Counted from the stretch's first letter, positions 45,320-54,268 are shown. The stretch is 64,000 nucleotides of DNA from Pseudomonas khorasanensis (GCF_014268505.2 NZ_JABWQP020000007.1:166393-230392), one strand, 5' to 3'. A program made the numbers and translations. Notes: generated by a model not told the origin, from the letters alone.

Positions 45320-46006
45320 ATGACGCTGCAGATCGGTTTTCTGTTGTTTCCACAGATTCAACAACTGGACCTGACCGGCCCCTATGACGTGCTCGCCTCG
45401 CTGCCGGGTGTGCAGGTGCATCTGATCTGGAAGGACCTGGTGCCGGTAACGTCCAGCACTGGCCTGCTGCTGAAACCGACTACCACGTTCGAAGATTGCC
45501 CGGATCTGGACGTCATCTGCGTGCCTGGCGGCGGTGGCGTTGGGCCGTTGATGGAGGATGAACAGACGCTGGACTTCATCAAGCGCCAGGCCGCCCAGGC
45601 ACGTTATGTGACCTCGGTGTGCACCGGCTCGCTGGTGCTAGGCGCGGCCGGTTTGCTGAAGGGCAAACGCGCGACCACGCACTGGGCCTATCACGACTTG
45701 CTCCCGACACTCGGCGCGATTGCGGTGAAAGATCGGGTGGTGCGTGACGGCAAACTGTTTACCGGTGGCGGAATTACTGCAGGGATCGATTTTGCCTTGG
45801 TACTGGCGGCAGAACTGGTCGATGCCGACACAGCGCAACTGGTCCAGTTGCAGCTGGAATATGCACCGGCGCCGCCGTTCAATGCCGGCAGCCCGGACGT
45901 GGCACCGAGCGCAATTGTGGATGAAGCGCGGTTGCGCGCGGCGCCTTCGTTGAGATTGCGCACCGAGATTACCGAGCGCGCGGCGGCCCGACTGAACCTG
46001 CGCTGA
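45320..46006 (+). CDS. inhA: InhA, isonitrile hydratase (DJ-1/PfpI family)
   Basis: 228 residues, the same length as the characterised P. putida enzyme as I remember it. Start MTLQIGFLLFPQIQQLDLTG; the key residues D17 (QQLDLTG) and C101 (SVCTGS) fall at the positions described for InhA, which hydrates isonitriles to N-formamides. Soluble, no signal peptide. ACGGAG lies ahead of the ATG. It is divergent from a GlxA-type regulator, 89 bases apart. Confidence 0.88.
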   Translation: MTLQIGFLLFPQIQQLDLTGPYDVLASLPGVQVHLIWKDLVPVTSSTGLLLKPTTTFEDCPDLDVICVPGGGGVGPLMEDEQTLDFIKRQAAQARYVTSVCTGSLVLGAAGLLKGKRATTHWAYHDLLPTLGAIAVKDRVVRDGKLFTGGGITAGIDFALVLAAELVDADTAQLVQLQLEYAPAPPFNAGSPDVAPSAIVDEARLRAAPSLRLRTEITERAAARLNLR

Positions 46007-46026
46007 TCTCCCAAACATACACCCCC

Positions 46027-46166
46027 CCCTGTAGGAGCTGCCGAAGGCTCGGGCCGCGATCGGACGATCTTTTGATCTGATCGTTCCCACGCTCTGCGTG
46101 GGAATGCAGCCGGGGACGCTCCGCGTCCCAGAGCCTCAAGATCGCAGCCTTCGGCAGCCCCTACGG
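46027..46166. repeat. REP/REPIN cluster downstream of inhA
   Basis: GTAGGAGCTGCCGAAGGC near 46030 is matched inverted by GCCTTCGGCAGCCCCTAC near 46148-46166. Between them lies a second palindromic unit (GATCGTTCCCACGC...GCGTGGGAA and GGGACGCTCCGCGTCCC). No gene is supported in 46007-46268. Confidence 0.75.
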
Positions 46167-46268
46167 GTCGCTCTAAAATTATCCGCCGCGCTTCTCACTC
46201 CCTTCACTTGTCCCCACCCCTTCGTCCGTGTAGAAAGCCCCTTCCAGACATCCCCACAAGGACTTTCG

Positions 46269-47060
46269 ATGAAGGCGCTGCCCTGGCTCTATCTTGCGCT
46301 GCTCGGCCTCGGTTACGGACTGGCCCTGAGTTACGGCCAACTCGGCTGGCTGGCACTGATCTCTGTCGGGCTTTTAGCATTCGCCGCTTTTGCCGTTCGC
46401 CAGCAACAGGTACCGGTCGCGCGCTGGCTCGGCCATGGCCTGTTCATCGTGCTGGCCCTGGCGCTGGCGTTGCACTGGCTGCCGGGGTTCGCCAACGGAC
46501 GGGCCATCAACCCGCAACGGTTCACCGACAACGCCGTGCCGTTCGCGATGTACCTCAATCTCGACAAACCGCTGATCGGCTTTTGGCTATTGCTGGTTTG
46601 CCCGTGGATCGTCGCGCGGCGCTCGTTGCGCCTGACTGTTTATTCCACCGCGCTCGCCCTGACGCTGTGCGCAATTGTCGCGCTCGGCGGTGCAGTGTTA
46701 CTCGGCGTGATCGCCTGGGCGCCGAAGTGGCCGGATCAGGCGTGGCTGTGGCTGCTGAACAATCTGCTGCTGGTGACGCTGGTCGAGGAAGCGCTGTTTC
46801 GCGGCTATATACAGGGTGGGCTGAGCCGTCGCCTCAAGCATCTGCGCTATGGCGAAAACCTCGCACTGCTGTCGGCTTCGCTGTTGTTTGGGCTGGTACA
46901 TGCCGGGGCTGGCTGGACCTGGGTGTTGCTGGCAGGACTGGCGGGGGTCGGCTATGGTCTGGCCTATCGTTTCGGCGGACTGGGCGCGGCGATCGCCACG
47001 CATTTCGGCCTGAACCTGCTGCATTTCGGCCTGTTCACCTATCCGATGCTGGCCATTTGA
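46269..47060 (+). CDS. CPBP-family intramembrane metalloprotease
   Basis: 263 residues, eight or so hydrophobic helices, inner membrane. The CPBP (CAAX protease/Abi) motifs are present: EEALFR (E173-E174, R178), FGLVHAG with a histidine near 211, and ATHFGLN near 248. Such proteins are Rce1-like peptidases; bacterial substrates are mostly unknown. ATG 46269 follows CAAGGA. It stands alone between repeats and aer. Confidence 0.85.
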   Translation: MKALPWLYLALLGLGYGLALSYGQLGWLALISVGLLAFAAFAVRQQQVPVARWLGHGLFIVLALALALHWLPGFANGRAINPQRFTDNAVPFAMYLNLDKPLIGFWLLLVCPWIVARRSLRLTVYSTALALTLCAIVALGGAVLLGVIAWAPKWPDQAWLWLLNNLLLVTLVEEALFRGYIQGGLSRRLKHLRYGENLALLSASLLFGLVHAGAGWTWVLLAGLAGVGYGLAYRFGGLGAAIATHFGLNLLHFGLFTYPMLAI

Positions 47061-47161
47061 CGCAAGTGCCGTTCTGCGACGCGGTACTTAATTCTGAAAA
47101 AAAACTTCAATAAAAACCTGTCAGCGCCGACAACCTTTCAAAGCCTTGCGGATTGAACATC

Positions 47162-48727
47162 ATGCGTAACAACCAGCCCATCACACAACGCGAACGGACT
47201 TTTCCGGCTCAGCAGCGGTTGATTTCCACGACCGACGCCAAGGGCGTGATCACCTACTGCAACGACGATTTCGTCGACATCAGCGGGTTTTCGCGTGAAG
47301 AGCTGATCCGTGCCCCGCACAATCTGGTCCGTCATCCCGACGTGCCGTCTGCGGTGTTCGCGCACATGTGGAGCACGCTGAAACAAGGCTTGCCATGGAT
47401 GGGCATTGTCAAGAATCGCTGTAAATCCGGTGACCACTACTGGGTTAACGCCTACGTCACACCGATATTCGAAGGCAGTCAGGTGACCGGTTACGAATCG
47501 GTGCGGGTCAAGCCCACCGCCGAACAGATCCGCCGTGCCGAAGCGCTCTATCAACGCATCAACCAGGGCAAGTCAGCCATTCCGTCGACCGATAAATGGC
47601 TGCCGATCCTGCAGGACTGGTTGCCGTTCATTCTGGTCAGCCAGTTGGGTTTCATGATCGGCGCGACGCTGACCTCGCAATGGGGCTTCGCCCTCGCGGC
47701 CGGCCTGTCGGTGCCGCTGGGCCTGATGGGCCTGCAATGGCAGCAACGCGGGCTCAAACGCCTGCTGCGTCTGGCCGAGCAGACCACCTCTGACCCGCTG
47801 ATCGCGCAGATGTACACCGACAGCCGCGGTCCCCAGGCGCGTCTGGAAATGTCGATCCTCAGTCAGGAAGCCCGCCTGAAAACCTGCCTGACCCGTCTGC
47901 AGGACACCGCCGAGCACCTCACCGATCAGGCCAAGCAGTCCGACGCCCTGGCGCACAACAGCTCGACCGGTCTGGAGCGTCAGCGCGTGGAAACCGAACA
48001 GGTCGCCACCGCCGTCAACCAGATGGCCGCCACCACTCAGGAAGTCGCCAGCCACGTGCAGCGCACCGCCGACGCCACGCAGGAAGCCAATCGCCTGACC
48101 GGTCGCGGCCGCGACATCGCCGGCGAAACCCGCGAAGCCATTCAGCGCCTGTCCGTGGTCGTCGGTGAAACCGGCCTGACCGTCACCCAACTGGCTAAGG
48201 ACAGCGATGAAATCGGCGGTGTGGTCGACGTGATCAAAGGCATCGCCGACCAGACCAACCTGCTCGCGCTCAACGCTGCCATCGAAGCGGCCCGTGCCGG
48301 CGAGATGGGCCGTGGTTTCGCCGTCGTGGCTGATGAAGTACGCCAACTGGCGCAACGCACCAGCGAATCCACCGGGCAGATCCATGCCCTGATCGCCAAG
48401 TTGCAACAGACCGCGTCCAGCGCCGTGCAGACCATGGAAGCCGGACATCGCCAGGCCGAAGAAGGCGTGGCGCGGGTACTGGAAGCGGATCAGGCACTGG
48501 TCGGCATCAGCGAAGCGGTGGCCAACATCACCGACATGACCACCCAGATCGCCGCCGCTACCGAAGAGCAAAGTGCCGTGGCTGAAGAAATCAGCCGCAA
48601 CATCAGCAACATCTCGGAACTGGCGGATCAGACCTCCGAGCAGGCGCATAGCTCGGCATTGCTGAGCGAAGAACTGACCAAGACGGCCAACACGCAATAT
48701 TCGTTGGTGGCGCGGTTCAATCGCTGA
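47162..48727 (+). CDS. aer: Aer, PAS-domain energy-taxis receptor
   Basis: 521 residues from ATG 47162; a TTG at 47153 is possible but less likely. An N-terminal PAS domain (about 10-115, FDVISGFSREELIRAPHN region, FAD/redox sensing), one or two membrane segments (about 155-200), then a long cytoplasmic coiled coil with the invariant methyl-accepting hairpin IADQTNLLALNAAIEAARAG. There is no periplasmic sensor. Aer proteins steer cells toward oxygen or energy. In PAO1 aer (PA1561) also lies a few genes from the cbb3 operons, as here. Confidence 0.9.
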   Translation: MRNNQPITQRERTFPAQQRLISTTDAKGVITYCNDDFVDISGFSREELIRAPHNLVRHPDVPSAVFAHMWSTLKQGLPWMGIVKNRCKSGDHYWVNAYVTPIFEGSQVTGYESVRVKPTAEQIRRAEALYQRINQGKSAIPSTDKWLPILQDWLPFILVSQLGFMIGATLTSQWGFALAAGLSVPLGLMGLQWQQRGLKRLLRLAEQTTSDPLIAQMYTDSRGPQARLEMSILSQEARLKTCLTRLQDTAEHLTDQAKQSDALAHNSSTGLERQRVETEQVATAVNQMAATTQEVASHVQRTADATQEANRLTGRGRDIAGETREAIQRLSVVVGETGLTVTQLAKDSDEIGGVVDVIKGIADQTNLLALNAAIEAARAGEMGRGFAVVADEVRQLAQRTSESTGQIHALIAKLQQTASSAVQTMEAGHRQAEEGVARVLEADQALVGISEAVANITDMTTQIAAATEEQSAVAEEISRNISNISELADQTSEQAHSSALLSEELTKTANTQYSLVARFNR

Positions 48728-48737
48728 CGGTTCTGGC

Positions 48738-48784
48738 GGCAACAAAAAACCCGGAGGGCGAGAGCTTCCGGGTTTTTTGTTGCC
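48738..48784 (+). terminator. Strong terminator after aer
   Basis: Perfect 17-bp inverted repeat beginning GGCAACAAAAAACCCGG, loop of 13 bases, with the T-rich arm on the 3' side; it can work in both directions because the left arm is A-rich. Confidence 0.9.
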
Positions 48785-48838
48785 TGCTGAAATTGACGGT
48801 GTCCGGCAGGATTACAGTTTTGTATCCGACGACAATCC

Positions 48839-48872
48839 ACTGCGGGAGCGAGCCTGCTCGCGATGAGGCCAT
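48839..48872. repeat. Single REP element
   Basis: GGGAGCGAGCCTGCTCGCGA, the same palindromic core as in other REPs of the window, lying downstream of aer and of the DUF6124 gene. Confidence 0.75.
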
Positions 48873-48886
48873 AACAGCCAGCGAAA

Positions 48887-49240
48887 TTATTGAGGCAACT
48901 TCAGCTTATTCAACAACCGATTGACCAACAGTTCGTTAAGCATGATCACCTGTTGCAGCGCCAGCAGTGGTTTGCGTTCCGGGCCGCCTATTGAATTGGC
49001 GATGTTACCGGCCATGGCATGTGCGTATGAAAGCGACTCGCAGGCTTCGACCAACAGGGTTTCGTCATCCAGCGAGGGGTTGACGACATAGACGGGGCGA
49101 TATTTTGGCGAACTTGGCGGGGCTGCCAAGTCTTCGGGTTTGAGGTAGTAGTCGAGGGCGCGGTCGGTGGCTTCCTGGACTTTTTGCGGGTCTAGTGCGC
49201 GGTCGTGTGGGGTTGGCGGGTTTGGGGTTACTTTGAACAT
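48887..49240 (-). CDS. DUF6124 family protein, 117 aa
   Basis: Starts MFKVTPNPP, with the conserved middle RALDYYL and a helical C-terminal part (LLVEACESLSYAHAMAGNIA ... NELLVNRLLNK). This is the small Pseudomonas family I know as DUF6124 (formerly DUF3077), often multicopy in fluorescent pseudomonads; function unknown. AGGAG sits eight bases from the ATG. The leader upstream is highly structured (see the next feature), which suggests regulated translation. Confidence 0.8.
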   Translation of the reverse strand: MFKVTPNPPTPHDRALDPQKVQEATDRALDYYLKPEDLAAPPSSPKYRPVYVVNPSLDDETLLVEACESLSYAHAMAGNIANSIGGPERKPLLALQQVIMLNELLVNRLLNKLKLPQ

Positions 49241-49264
49241 AGATGAAGCTCCTACTTAGAAAAT

Positions 49265-49461
49265 GAGGAGTCATCACTCTCGCTACCAAACGAGGGTGGC
49301 GACCATACGCAGGTTGGTAGACCGGTCTAAGCAGGAAACCCGGCGCTCCCGAAGGAGCCCCACGCATGGCCACCATAAATCGAGTCTCTACAGAGACTGC
49401 ATATGGCGTCATGACGCTTAGAGACGGGCTACCAAACCCGATCACTGCTTTGTGTCAGTGA
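49265..49461 (-). ncRNA. Structured RNA-like 5' leader of the DUF6124 gene
   Basis: Read on the minus strand toward the gene it has, in order: a 6-bp hairpin (49461-49442, TCACTG arms); hairpin CGGG-TTTGGTAG-CCCG (49440-49425); an AGTCTCT/AGAGACT near-palindrome (49398-49383); a 12-bp helix between 49374-49363 (GGTGGCCATGCG) and 49309-49295 with one G-U pair and a 3-base bulge; inside that helix a GCTCC-TTCG-GGAGC hairpin with a UUCG tetraloop (49358-49345); and hairpin CTCG-TTTGGTAG-CGAG (49294-49279). The two TTTGGTAG loops are identical, and CTACCAA (49320-49314) can pair with either. It lies 25-220 bases before the start codon. Whether it is a known RNA family I cannot tell. Confidence 0.65.
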
Positions 49462-49645
49462 CCGAGAAACGATATAGCCAACCTCATAGCCGTGTAAGCC
49501 GGCGGATTCTGGCGTACGCGTAGGCAATGGCGCAAGGAGTTGTAGCCGGGATGGCGTAACGGATCGTGTAGTTTAAACGTGGGTATTTGATGATGTTTAA
49601 GGGCAGGGATTGCCTCTGACAGTCAGGTGGTTTGAGTTCGTCTGG

Positions 49646-49892
49646 AAGAGAGCTTTCGCGAGCAGGCTCGCTCCCACATTTGGACCGAGTACGTCAGTGA
49701 GAGATTGGTCGACTGGGAGGCCGCCATCGCTGGCAAGCCAGCTCCCACAGGGATTTGGTCCAAACGGCAGAGATTGGGCGACTGGGAGGCCGCCATCGCG
49801 AGCAGGCTCACTCCTACAAGGGGCGCGGTTTACATCAGGAAAAATCAGGTCGGCTGTCAGGCCGCCTTCGCGAGCAGGCTCGCTCCCACACA
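49646..49892. repeat. Cluster of four REP elements
   Basis: Cores at about 49649, 49721, 49788 and 49866: GCGAGCAGGCTCGCTCCCAC, CGCTGGCAAGCCAGCTCCCA and close variants, each followed by a similar spacer (GGGAGGCCGCCATCGC). The last core is also the start of the 0.4-kb composite repeat. Confidence 0.8.
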
Positions 49893-50256
49893 AAAGCAAA
49901 GCAGCGCAGCTGCCCGCGGCGAAGCCGCACCACTCAACAATGAGCGTTAGCTCGAGTACCGCTTTTGATCTTGATCCACCGGCGACGTCGGAAGGCTGAG
50001 TGAGGGATGGATCCGGGCGTGGGAGCGTAGCGACCGTTTGGCGCAGCCAAACACAGCGAGTGTAGGTGCAGCGAAGCCAACCGGAGCCGCTGCGCCCGGA
50101 TCGATCCCGCAGCGAAGGCACCCCGAGCCCCAGCGAGCGGGCCGCACGTAGGAGCAAGCGTTTTTTTGCTTACTTTTTTTAGGCGTTTGAAAAAAAACTG
50201 AGTCGCCGTAAGGGCGAAACCCTAAGCAGCCGTTACCGCAGCAACGGATATACCCC
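49850..50256 (+). repeat. Dispersed composite repeat, copy 3 (full length)
   Basis: Aligned by eye with 9091-9485 over its whole length. The central hairpin has different arms here, GTTTGGC-GCA-GCCAAAC (50036-50052), yet still pairs fully. No transposase or credible ORF. The rest of the 1-kb gap 49462-49645 holds nothing I can identify. Confidence 0.85.
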
Positions 50257-50262
50257 CAAACA

Positions 50263-50940
50263 TTACCGAAGAAACTTCGCTACTTTCTGCGCGGCGCTAG
50301 CCAAATGCTGTTCATGCGTAAACCCCGACACCTTCAACGGCTTCAAATCATGATCCCCCGCCCCCAACCAAAACACCTCAATACCCGGCGCTAACGAATA
50401 CCCCCCAACCGCCTCACGATTGCCCAGCGCATCCCGCTCCCCCTGCACAACCAACGTCCGCGTACGCAAAGAAGCCAAATGCTCAACCCGAGGCTTCTGC
50501 GGTTTCCCCACCGCATAAAACGGATACCCCAGACACACCAACGCATCAGCTCCCAACTCGTCCGCCAAGAGACTGGCCATCCGCCCCCCCATCGACTTCC
50601 CGCCAACAGCCAAAACCCCAGCGACATGACGCCGCACAACAGCAAACACCTCCCGCCAGCAATCCAACAGTTTCGGAGCAGGATTCGGCGGACGCTTAAC
50701 CCCATCCACGCGCCGCTGCGCCATATATGGAAACTCAAACCGCAACACGTTGACCCCAAGCCCGGCAAGGCGCCCAGCCATGTCGTTCATCCAGTCGCTG
50801 TCCATCGGCGCCCCCGCCCCGTGCGCCAGGATCAACGTCGCCGAAGCCTTACCCACGGCGGCATCCCAAAGCCATCCATGATCGAGCACACACTGCGCCC
50901 ATTGATCCCCGTCAATACTGGCCTTGTGCTGTTTGTCCAT
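50263..50940 (-). CDS. Alpha/beta hydrolase of the KANL3/Tex30 family
   Basis: 225 residues from ATG 50940 (MDKQHKASID) with GAGG ahead; an upstream in-frame start at 51042 would run across the ccoN start and is less likely. LILAHGAGAPMDSDWM is the typical N-terminal signature, the nucleophile elbow is GGKSMGGRM with S116, and the late histidine lies in GAGDHDLKP. Cytoplasmic; substrates of this family are unknown. It is divergent from the first ccoNOQP operon, 94 bases apart. Confidence 0.82.
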   Translation of the reverse strand: MDKQHKASIDGDQWAQCVLDHGWLWDAAVGKASATLILAHGAGAPMDSDWMNDMAGRLAGLGVNVLRFEFPYMAQRRVDGVKRPPNPAPKLLDCWREVFAVVRRHVAGVLAVGGKSMGGRMASLLADELGADALVCLGYPFYAVGKPQKPRVEHLASLRTRTLVVQGERDALGNREAVGGYSLAPGIEVFWLGAGDHDLKPLKVSGFTHEQHLASAAQKVAKFLR

Positions 50941-51034
50941 GCTTGCCTCGCTTTTAGTCTGCCTATAACTCCAGACGAAGGATTCGCAGCGTCTTTGCGC
51001 GCGCTCACTTCGGCTGAACCGTGGATGGGGAACC

Positions 51035-52459
51035 ATGAACACTTCTATCAGTACCGCCTACAACTACAAGGTGGTCCGCCAATTCGCCATTATGACGGTG
51101 GTGTGGGGCATCGTCGGCATGGGGCTCGGGGTTTTTCTCGCGGCTCAATTGGTCTGGCCGCAGCTCAATTTCGATTTGCCCTGGACCAGTTTCGGCCGTC
51201 TGCGCCCGCTGCACACCAACGCGGTGATCTTCGCCTTCGGTGGTTGTGCGCTGTTTGCGAGCTCGTTTTATTCAGTGCAGCGCACCTGCCAGACCCGATT
51301 GTTCGCGCCAAAAATCGCTGCGTTCTGCTTCTGGGGCTGGCAGTTGGTCATCCTGCTGGCGGCGATCAGCCTGCCTTTGGGTTACACCAGTTCCAAGGAA
51401 TATGCCGAACTTGAATGGCCGATCGATATCCTGATCACCATCGTCTGGGTCGCCTATGCGATCGTGTTCTTCGGCACGATCATGCAGCGCAAGACCAGAC
51501 ACATCTACGTGGGCAATTGGTTCTTCGGCGGTTTCATCATCACCGTGGCGATTCTGCACATCGTCAATAACCTTGAGCTGCCGGTGAGTCTCACCAAGTC
51601 GTACTCTGTGTATGCCGGTGCAACCGACGCGATGGTGCAGTGGTGGTACGGCCACAACGCCGTGGGCTTTTTCCTCACCGCCGGGTTCCTCGGGATGATG
51701 TATTACTTCGTGCCGAAACAGGCCGAGCGTCCGGTGTATTCGTATCGCCTGTCGATCGTGCACTTCTGGGCCCTGATCACCCTGTACATCTGGGCCGGCC
51801 CGCATCACTTGCACTACACCGCGCTGCCGGACTGGGCGCAGTCGCTGGGCATGGTGATGTCGCTGATTCTGCTGGCGCCGAGCTGGGGCGGCATGATCAA
51901 CGGCATGATGACCCTCTCGGGCGCCTGGCATAAATTGCGCAGCGACCCGATCCTGCGCTTCCTCGTGGTCTCGCTGGCGTTCTACGGCATGTCGACCTTC
52001 GAAGGTCCGATGATGGCGATCAAAACCGTCAACGCCCTCTCCCACTACACCGACTGGACCATCGGCCACGTTCATGCCGGCGCACTCGGCTGGGTGGCGA
52101 TGATTTCCATCGGCGCGCTGTACCACATGATCCCTAAAGTGTTCGGCAGAGAGCAAATGCACAGCATTGGCCTGATCAACGCGCATTTCTGGCTCGCGAC
52201 CATCGGCACCGTGCTCTATATCGCCTCGATGTGGGTCAACGGCATTGCCCAGGGCCTGATGTGGCGGGCGGTGAACGAGGACGGCACGCTGACTTATTCC
52301 TTCGTCGAAACCCTGGTGGCCAGCCACCCGGGCTTCGTCGTGCGGCTGATCGGCGGGGCGATTTTCCTCAGCGGCATGCTGCTGATGGCTTACAACACCT
52401 GGCGCACCGTGCGGGCTTCGCAGCCTGCCGAAGTCGTTGCCGCCGCGCAGATGGCCTGA
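51035..52459 (+). CDS. ccoN: CcoN, cbb3 oxidase catalytic subunit I (first operon)
   Basis: 474 residues, about 12 membrane helices. Start MNTSISTAYNYKVVRQF follows GGGGAACC. Conserved haem/copper histidine motifs include WWYGHNAVGFFLT, GPHHLHYT and HVHAGALGW. It is the proton-pumping haem-copper oxygen-reducing subunit, in the inner membrane. It is first of ccoN-O-Q-P. By order it corresponds to the cco2 operon of PAO1, which also precedes cco1. No ANR dyad was found in the 94 bases before it. Confidence 0.95.
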   Translation: MNTSISTAYNYKVVRQFAIMTVVWGIVGMGLGVFLAAQLVWPQLNFDLPWTSFGRLRPLHTNAVIFAFGGCALFASSFYSVQRTCQTRLFAPKIAAFCFWGWQLVILLAAISLPLGYTSSKEYAELEWPIDILITIVWVAYAIVFFGTIMQRKTRHIYVGNWFFGGFIITVAILHIVNNLELPVSLTKSYSVYAGATDAMVQWWYGHNAVGFFLTAGFLGMMYYFVPKQAERPVYSYRLSIVHFWALITLYIWAGPHHLHYTALPDWAQSLGMVMSLILLAPSWGGMINGMMTLSGAWHKLRSDPILRFLVVSLAFYGMSTFEGPMMAIKTVNALSHYTDWTIGHVHAGALGWVAMISIGALYHMIPKVFGREQMHSIGLINAHFWLATIGTVLYIASMWVNGIAQGLMWRAVNEDGTLTYSFVETLVASHPGFVVRLIGGAIFLSGMLLMAYNTWRTVRASQPAEVVAAAQMA

Positions 52460-52469
52460 GGAGTTCGCC

Positions 52470-53078
52470 ATGAAACACGAAACAATTGAAAAGAACGTCG
52501 GCCTGCTGATGTTGTTGATGGTGTTTGCCGTGAGCATCGGCGGCCTGACTCAGATCGTCCCGCTGTTCTTCCAGGATGTCACCAACAAACCGGTGGAAGG
52601 CATGAAGCCCTACACCGCGCTGCAACTGGAAGGTCGCGACATTTATATCCGCGAAGGCTGCGTCGGTTGCCACTCGCAGATGATCCGTCCGTTCCGCGCC
52701 GAAACCGAGCGCTACGGGCACTATTCGGTGGCCGGGGAAAGCGTCTGGGATCACCCGTTCCTCTGGGGCTCGAAACGCACCGGGCCGGACCTGGCCCGCG
52801 TTGGCGCGCGTTACTCGGATGACTGGCATCGCGCGCATTTATACAACCCGCGCAACGTGGTGCCCGAGTCGAAAATGCCGGCCTACCCGTGGCTGGTCAC
52901 AAAAGCGGTCGACAGCAGCCACACGGAAACCAAGCTCAAAACCATGCGCACCCTCGGCGTGCCGTACACCGACGACGACATCAGCGGCGCGGTGGCCAGC
53001 CTCAAGGGCAAGACCGAAATGGACGCCCTCGTCTCCTACCTGCAAGTGCTCGGCACTGCGATCAAGAGCAAGAGGTGA
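52470..53078 (+). CDS. ccoO: CcoO, cbb3 oxidase monohaem cytochrome c subunit (first operon)
   Basis: 202 residues from ATG 52470, with GAGGAG ten bases ahead. One N-terminal membrane helix (about 10-32) and a c-type haem site C64-x-x-C67-H68 in EGCVGCHSQM, with methionine ligand further on (ESKMPAYPW). It passes electrons from CcoP to CcoN. Ten bases after ccoN. Confidence 0.95.
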   Translation: MKHETIEKNVGLLMLLMVFAVSIGGLTQIVPLFFQDVTNKPVEGMKPYTALQLEGRDIYIREGCVGCHSQMIRPFRAETERYGHYSVAGESVWDHPFLWGSKRTGPDLARVGARYSDDWHRAHLYNPRNVVPESKMPAYPWLVTKAVDSSHTETKLKTMRTLGVPYTDDDISGAVASLKGKTEMDALVSYLQVLGTAIKSKR

Positions 53079-53081
53079 GCT

Positions 53082-53279
53082 ATGGACATTGATCTGAGTG
53101 CAGGCCTGATCCGCGGCCTCGGCACCGTCGTGGTGTTCGTCGCCTTTGTCGGTTTGACCCTGTGGGTGTTCAGCCGCAAGCGCACACCGGAATTCGCCGA
53201 AGCGCGCCTGCTGCCGTTTGCCGACGAACCCCGACCCGAAACAATTTCCGCCCCTGAAACAAGGAGTACCCGGCCATGA
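53082..53279 (+). CDS. ccoQ: CcoQ, small cbb3 oxidase subunit (first operon)
   Basis: 65 residues with one membrane helix (about 8-30, LIRGLGTVVVFVAFVGLTLW) and the WVFSRKR border typical of CcoQ, thought to stabilise the complex. Overlaps ccoP by four bases (ATGA). Its tail is rich in Pro/Glu and differs from the second copy. Confidence 0.9.
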   Translation: MDIDLSAGLIRGLGTVVVFVAFVGLTLWVFSRKRTPEFAEARLLPFADEPRPETISAPETRSTRP

Positions 53280-54229
53280 CCACCTTCTGGAGTACGTGGA
53301 TCTGCGTACTGACCCTCGGCAGCCTGATCGGCCTGACGTGGTTGCTGATCGGCACTCGCCGGGGCGAGACCAAGGGCAGCGTCGACCAGACCATGGGCCA
53401 CAGCTTCGACGGCATTGAGGAGTACGACAACCCGCTGCCGCAGTGGTGGTTCATGCTGTTCGCCGGCACGCTGGTGTTCGCGGTGGGCTATCTGATTCTG
53501 TATCCCGGCCTGGGCAACTGGAAAGGTATCCTGCCGGGCTACGAGGATGGTTGGACCGGCGTGCATGAGTGGGAAAAGGAAATGAACAAGGCCGACGCCC
53601 GGTTCGGCCCGATCTTCGCCAAATTTGCCGCGATGCCGCTGGAGGAAGTGGCGAAAGATCCGCAGGCGCTGAAGATGGGCGGCCGCTTGTTCGCCTCCAA
53701 CTGCTCGGTGTGCCATGGCTCGGATGCAAAAGGCGCGTTCGGTTTCCCTAACCTGGCCGACAGCGACTGGCGTTGGGGTGGCGATGCCGAGACCATCAAG
53801 ACCACGATCATGGGCGGGCGAATGGCGGCGATGCCGGCGTGGGGCGAAGTGCTCGGCGAAGCCGGGGTAAAAAACGTTGCGGCTTATGTGCGCCACGAAC
53901 TGGCCGGCCTGCCCTTGCCGGCCGACAGCAAGGCCGATCTGCAAGCCGGGCAACAAGCGTTCAACAGCACTTGCGTGGCCTGCCATGGCGCAACCGGCCA
54001 TGGCACCGAAGCCATGGGCGCGCCCAACCTGACGCATCCGGCCGGTTTCATTTACGGCACCAGCCTGACTCAGCTGGAGCAGACCATCCGTCATGGTCGC
54101 CAGGGCCATATGCCTGCCCAAAATGAGCTGCTGGGTAACGACAAGGTGCAACTTCTGGCCGCTTATGTGTACAGCCTGTCTCATGGATTGAATACACAAA
54201 ATCTTCAAGCTGAAGACAATAAGCACTGA
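53276..54229 (+). CDS. ccoP: CcoP, cbb3 oxidase dihaem cytochrome c subunit (first operon)
   Basis: 317 residues. An N-terminal FixP-type membrane part (about 1-85, with HSFDGIEEYDNPLPQWW), then two cytochrome c domains with haem sites at C143 (CSVCH) and C233 (CVACH). It takes electrons from soluble c cytochromes. Last gene of the operon; a weak hairpin follows. Confidence 0.95.
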   Translation: MTTFWSTWICVLTLGSLIGLTWLLIGTRRGETKGSVDQTMGHSFDGIEEYDNPLPQWWFMLFAGTLVFAVGYLILYPGLGNWKGILPGYEDGWTGVHEWEKEMNKADARFGPIFAKFAAMPLEEVAKDPQALKMGGRLFASNCSVCHGSDAKGAFGFPNLADSDWRWGGDAETIKTTIMGGRMAAMPAWGEVLGEAGVKNVAAYVRHELAGLPLPADSKADLQAGQQAFNSTCVACHGATGHGTEAMGAPNLTHPAGFIYGTSLTQLEQTIRHGRQGHMPAQNELLGNDKVQLLAAYVYSLSHGLNTQNLQAEDNKH

Positions 54230-54244
54230 CTTTATCTGCACTTT

Positions 54245-54268
54245 TGCCGCGTCCGTCCGGATGCGGCA
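54245..54268 (+). terminator. Weak hairpin after the first cco operon
   Basis: TGCCGC / GCGGCA arms with partly paired GTCC/GGAT inside, 15 bases after ccoP; no T run. The 481-base gap 54230-54710 has no gene I can support. Confidence 0.4.

Noticed and set aside
49065..49445. 126-codon ORF upstream of and overlapping the DUF6124 gene
   Set aside because: It is in another frame, covers the structured leader and lacks a ribosome site.
49646..49892. Regularly spaced repeats resembling a CRISPR array
   Set aside because: The units are palindromic REP cores, the spacers are themselves similar to each other, and no cas genes are near.
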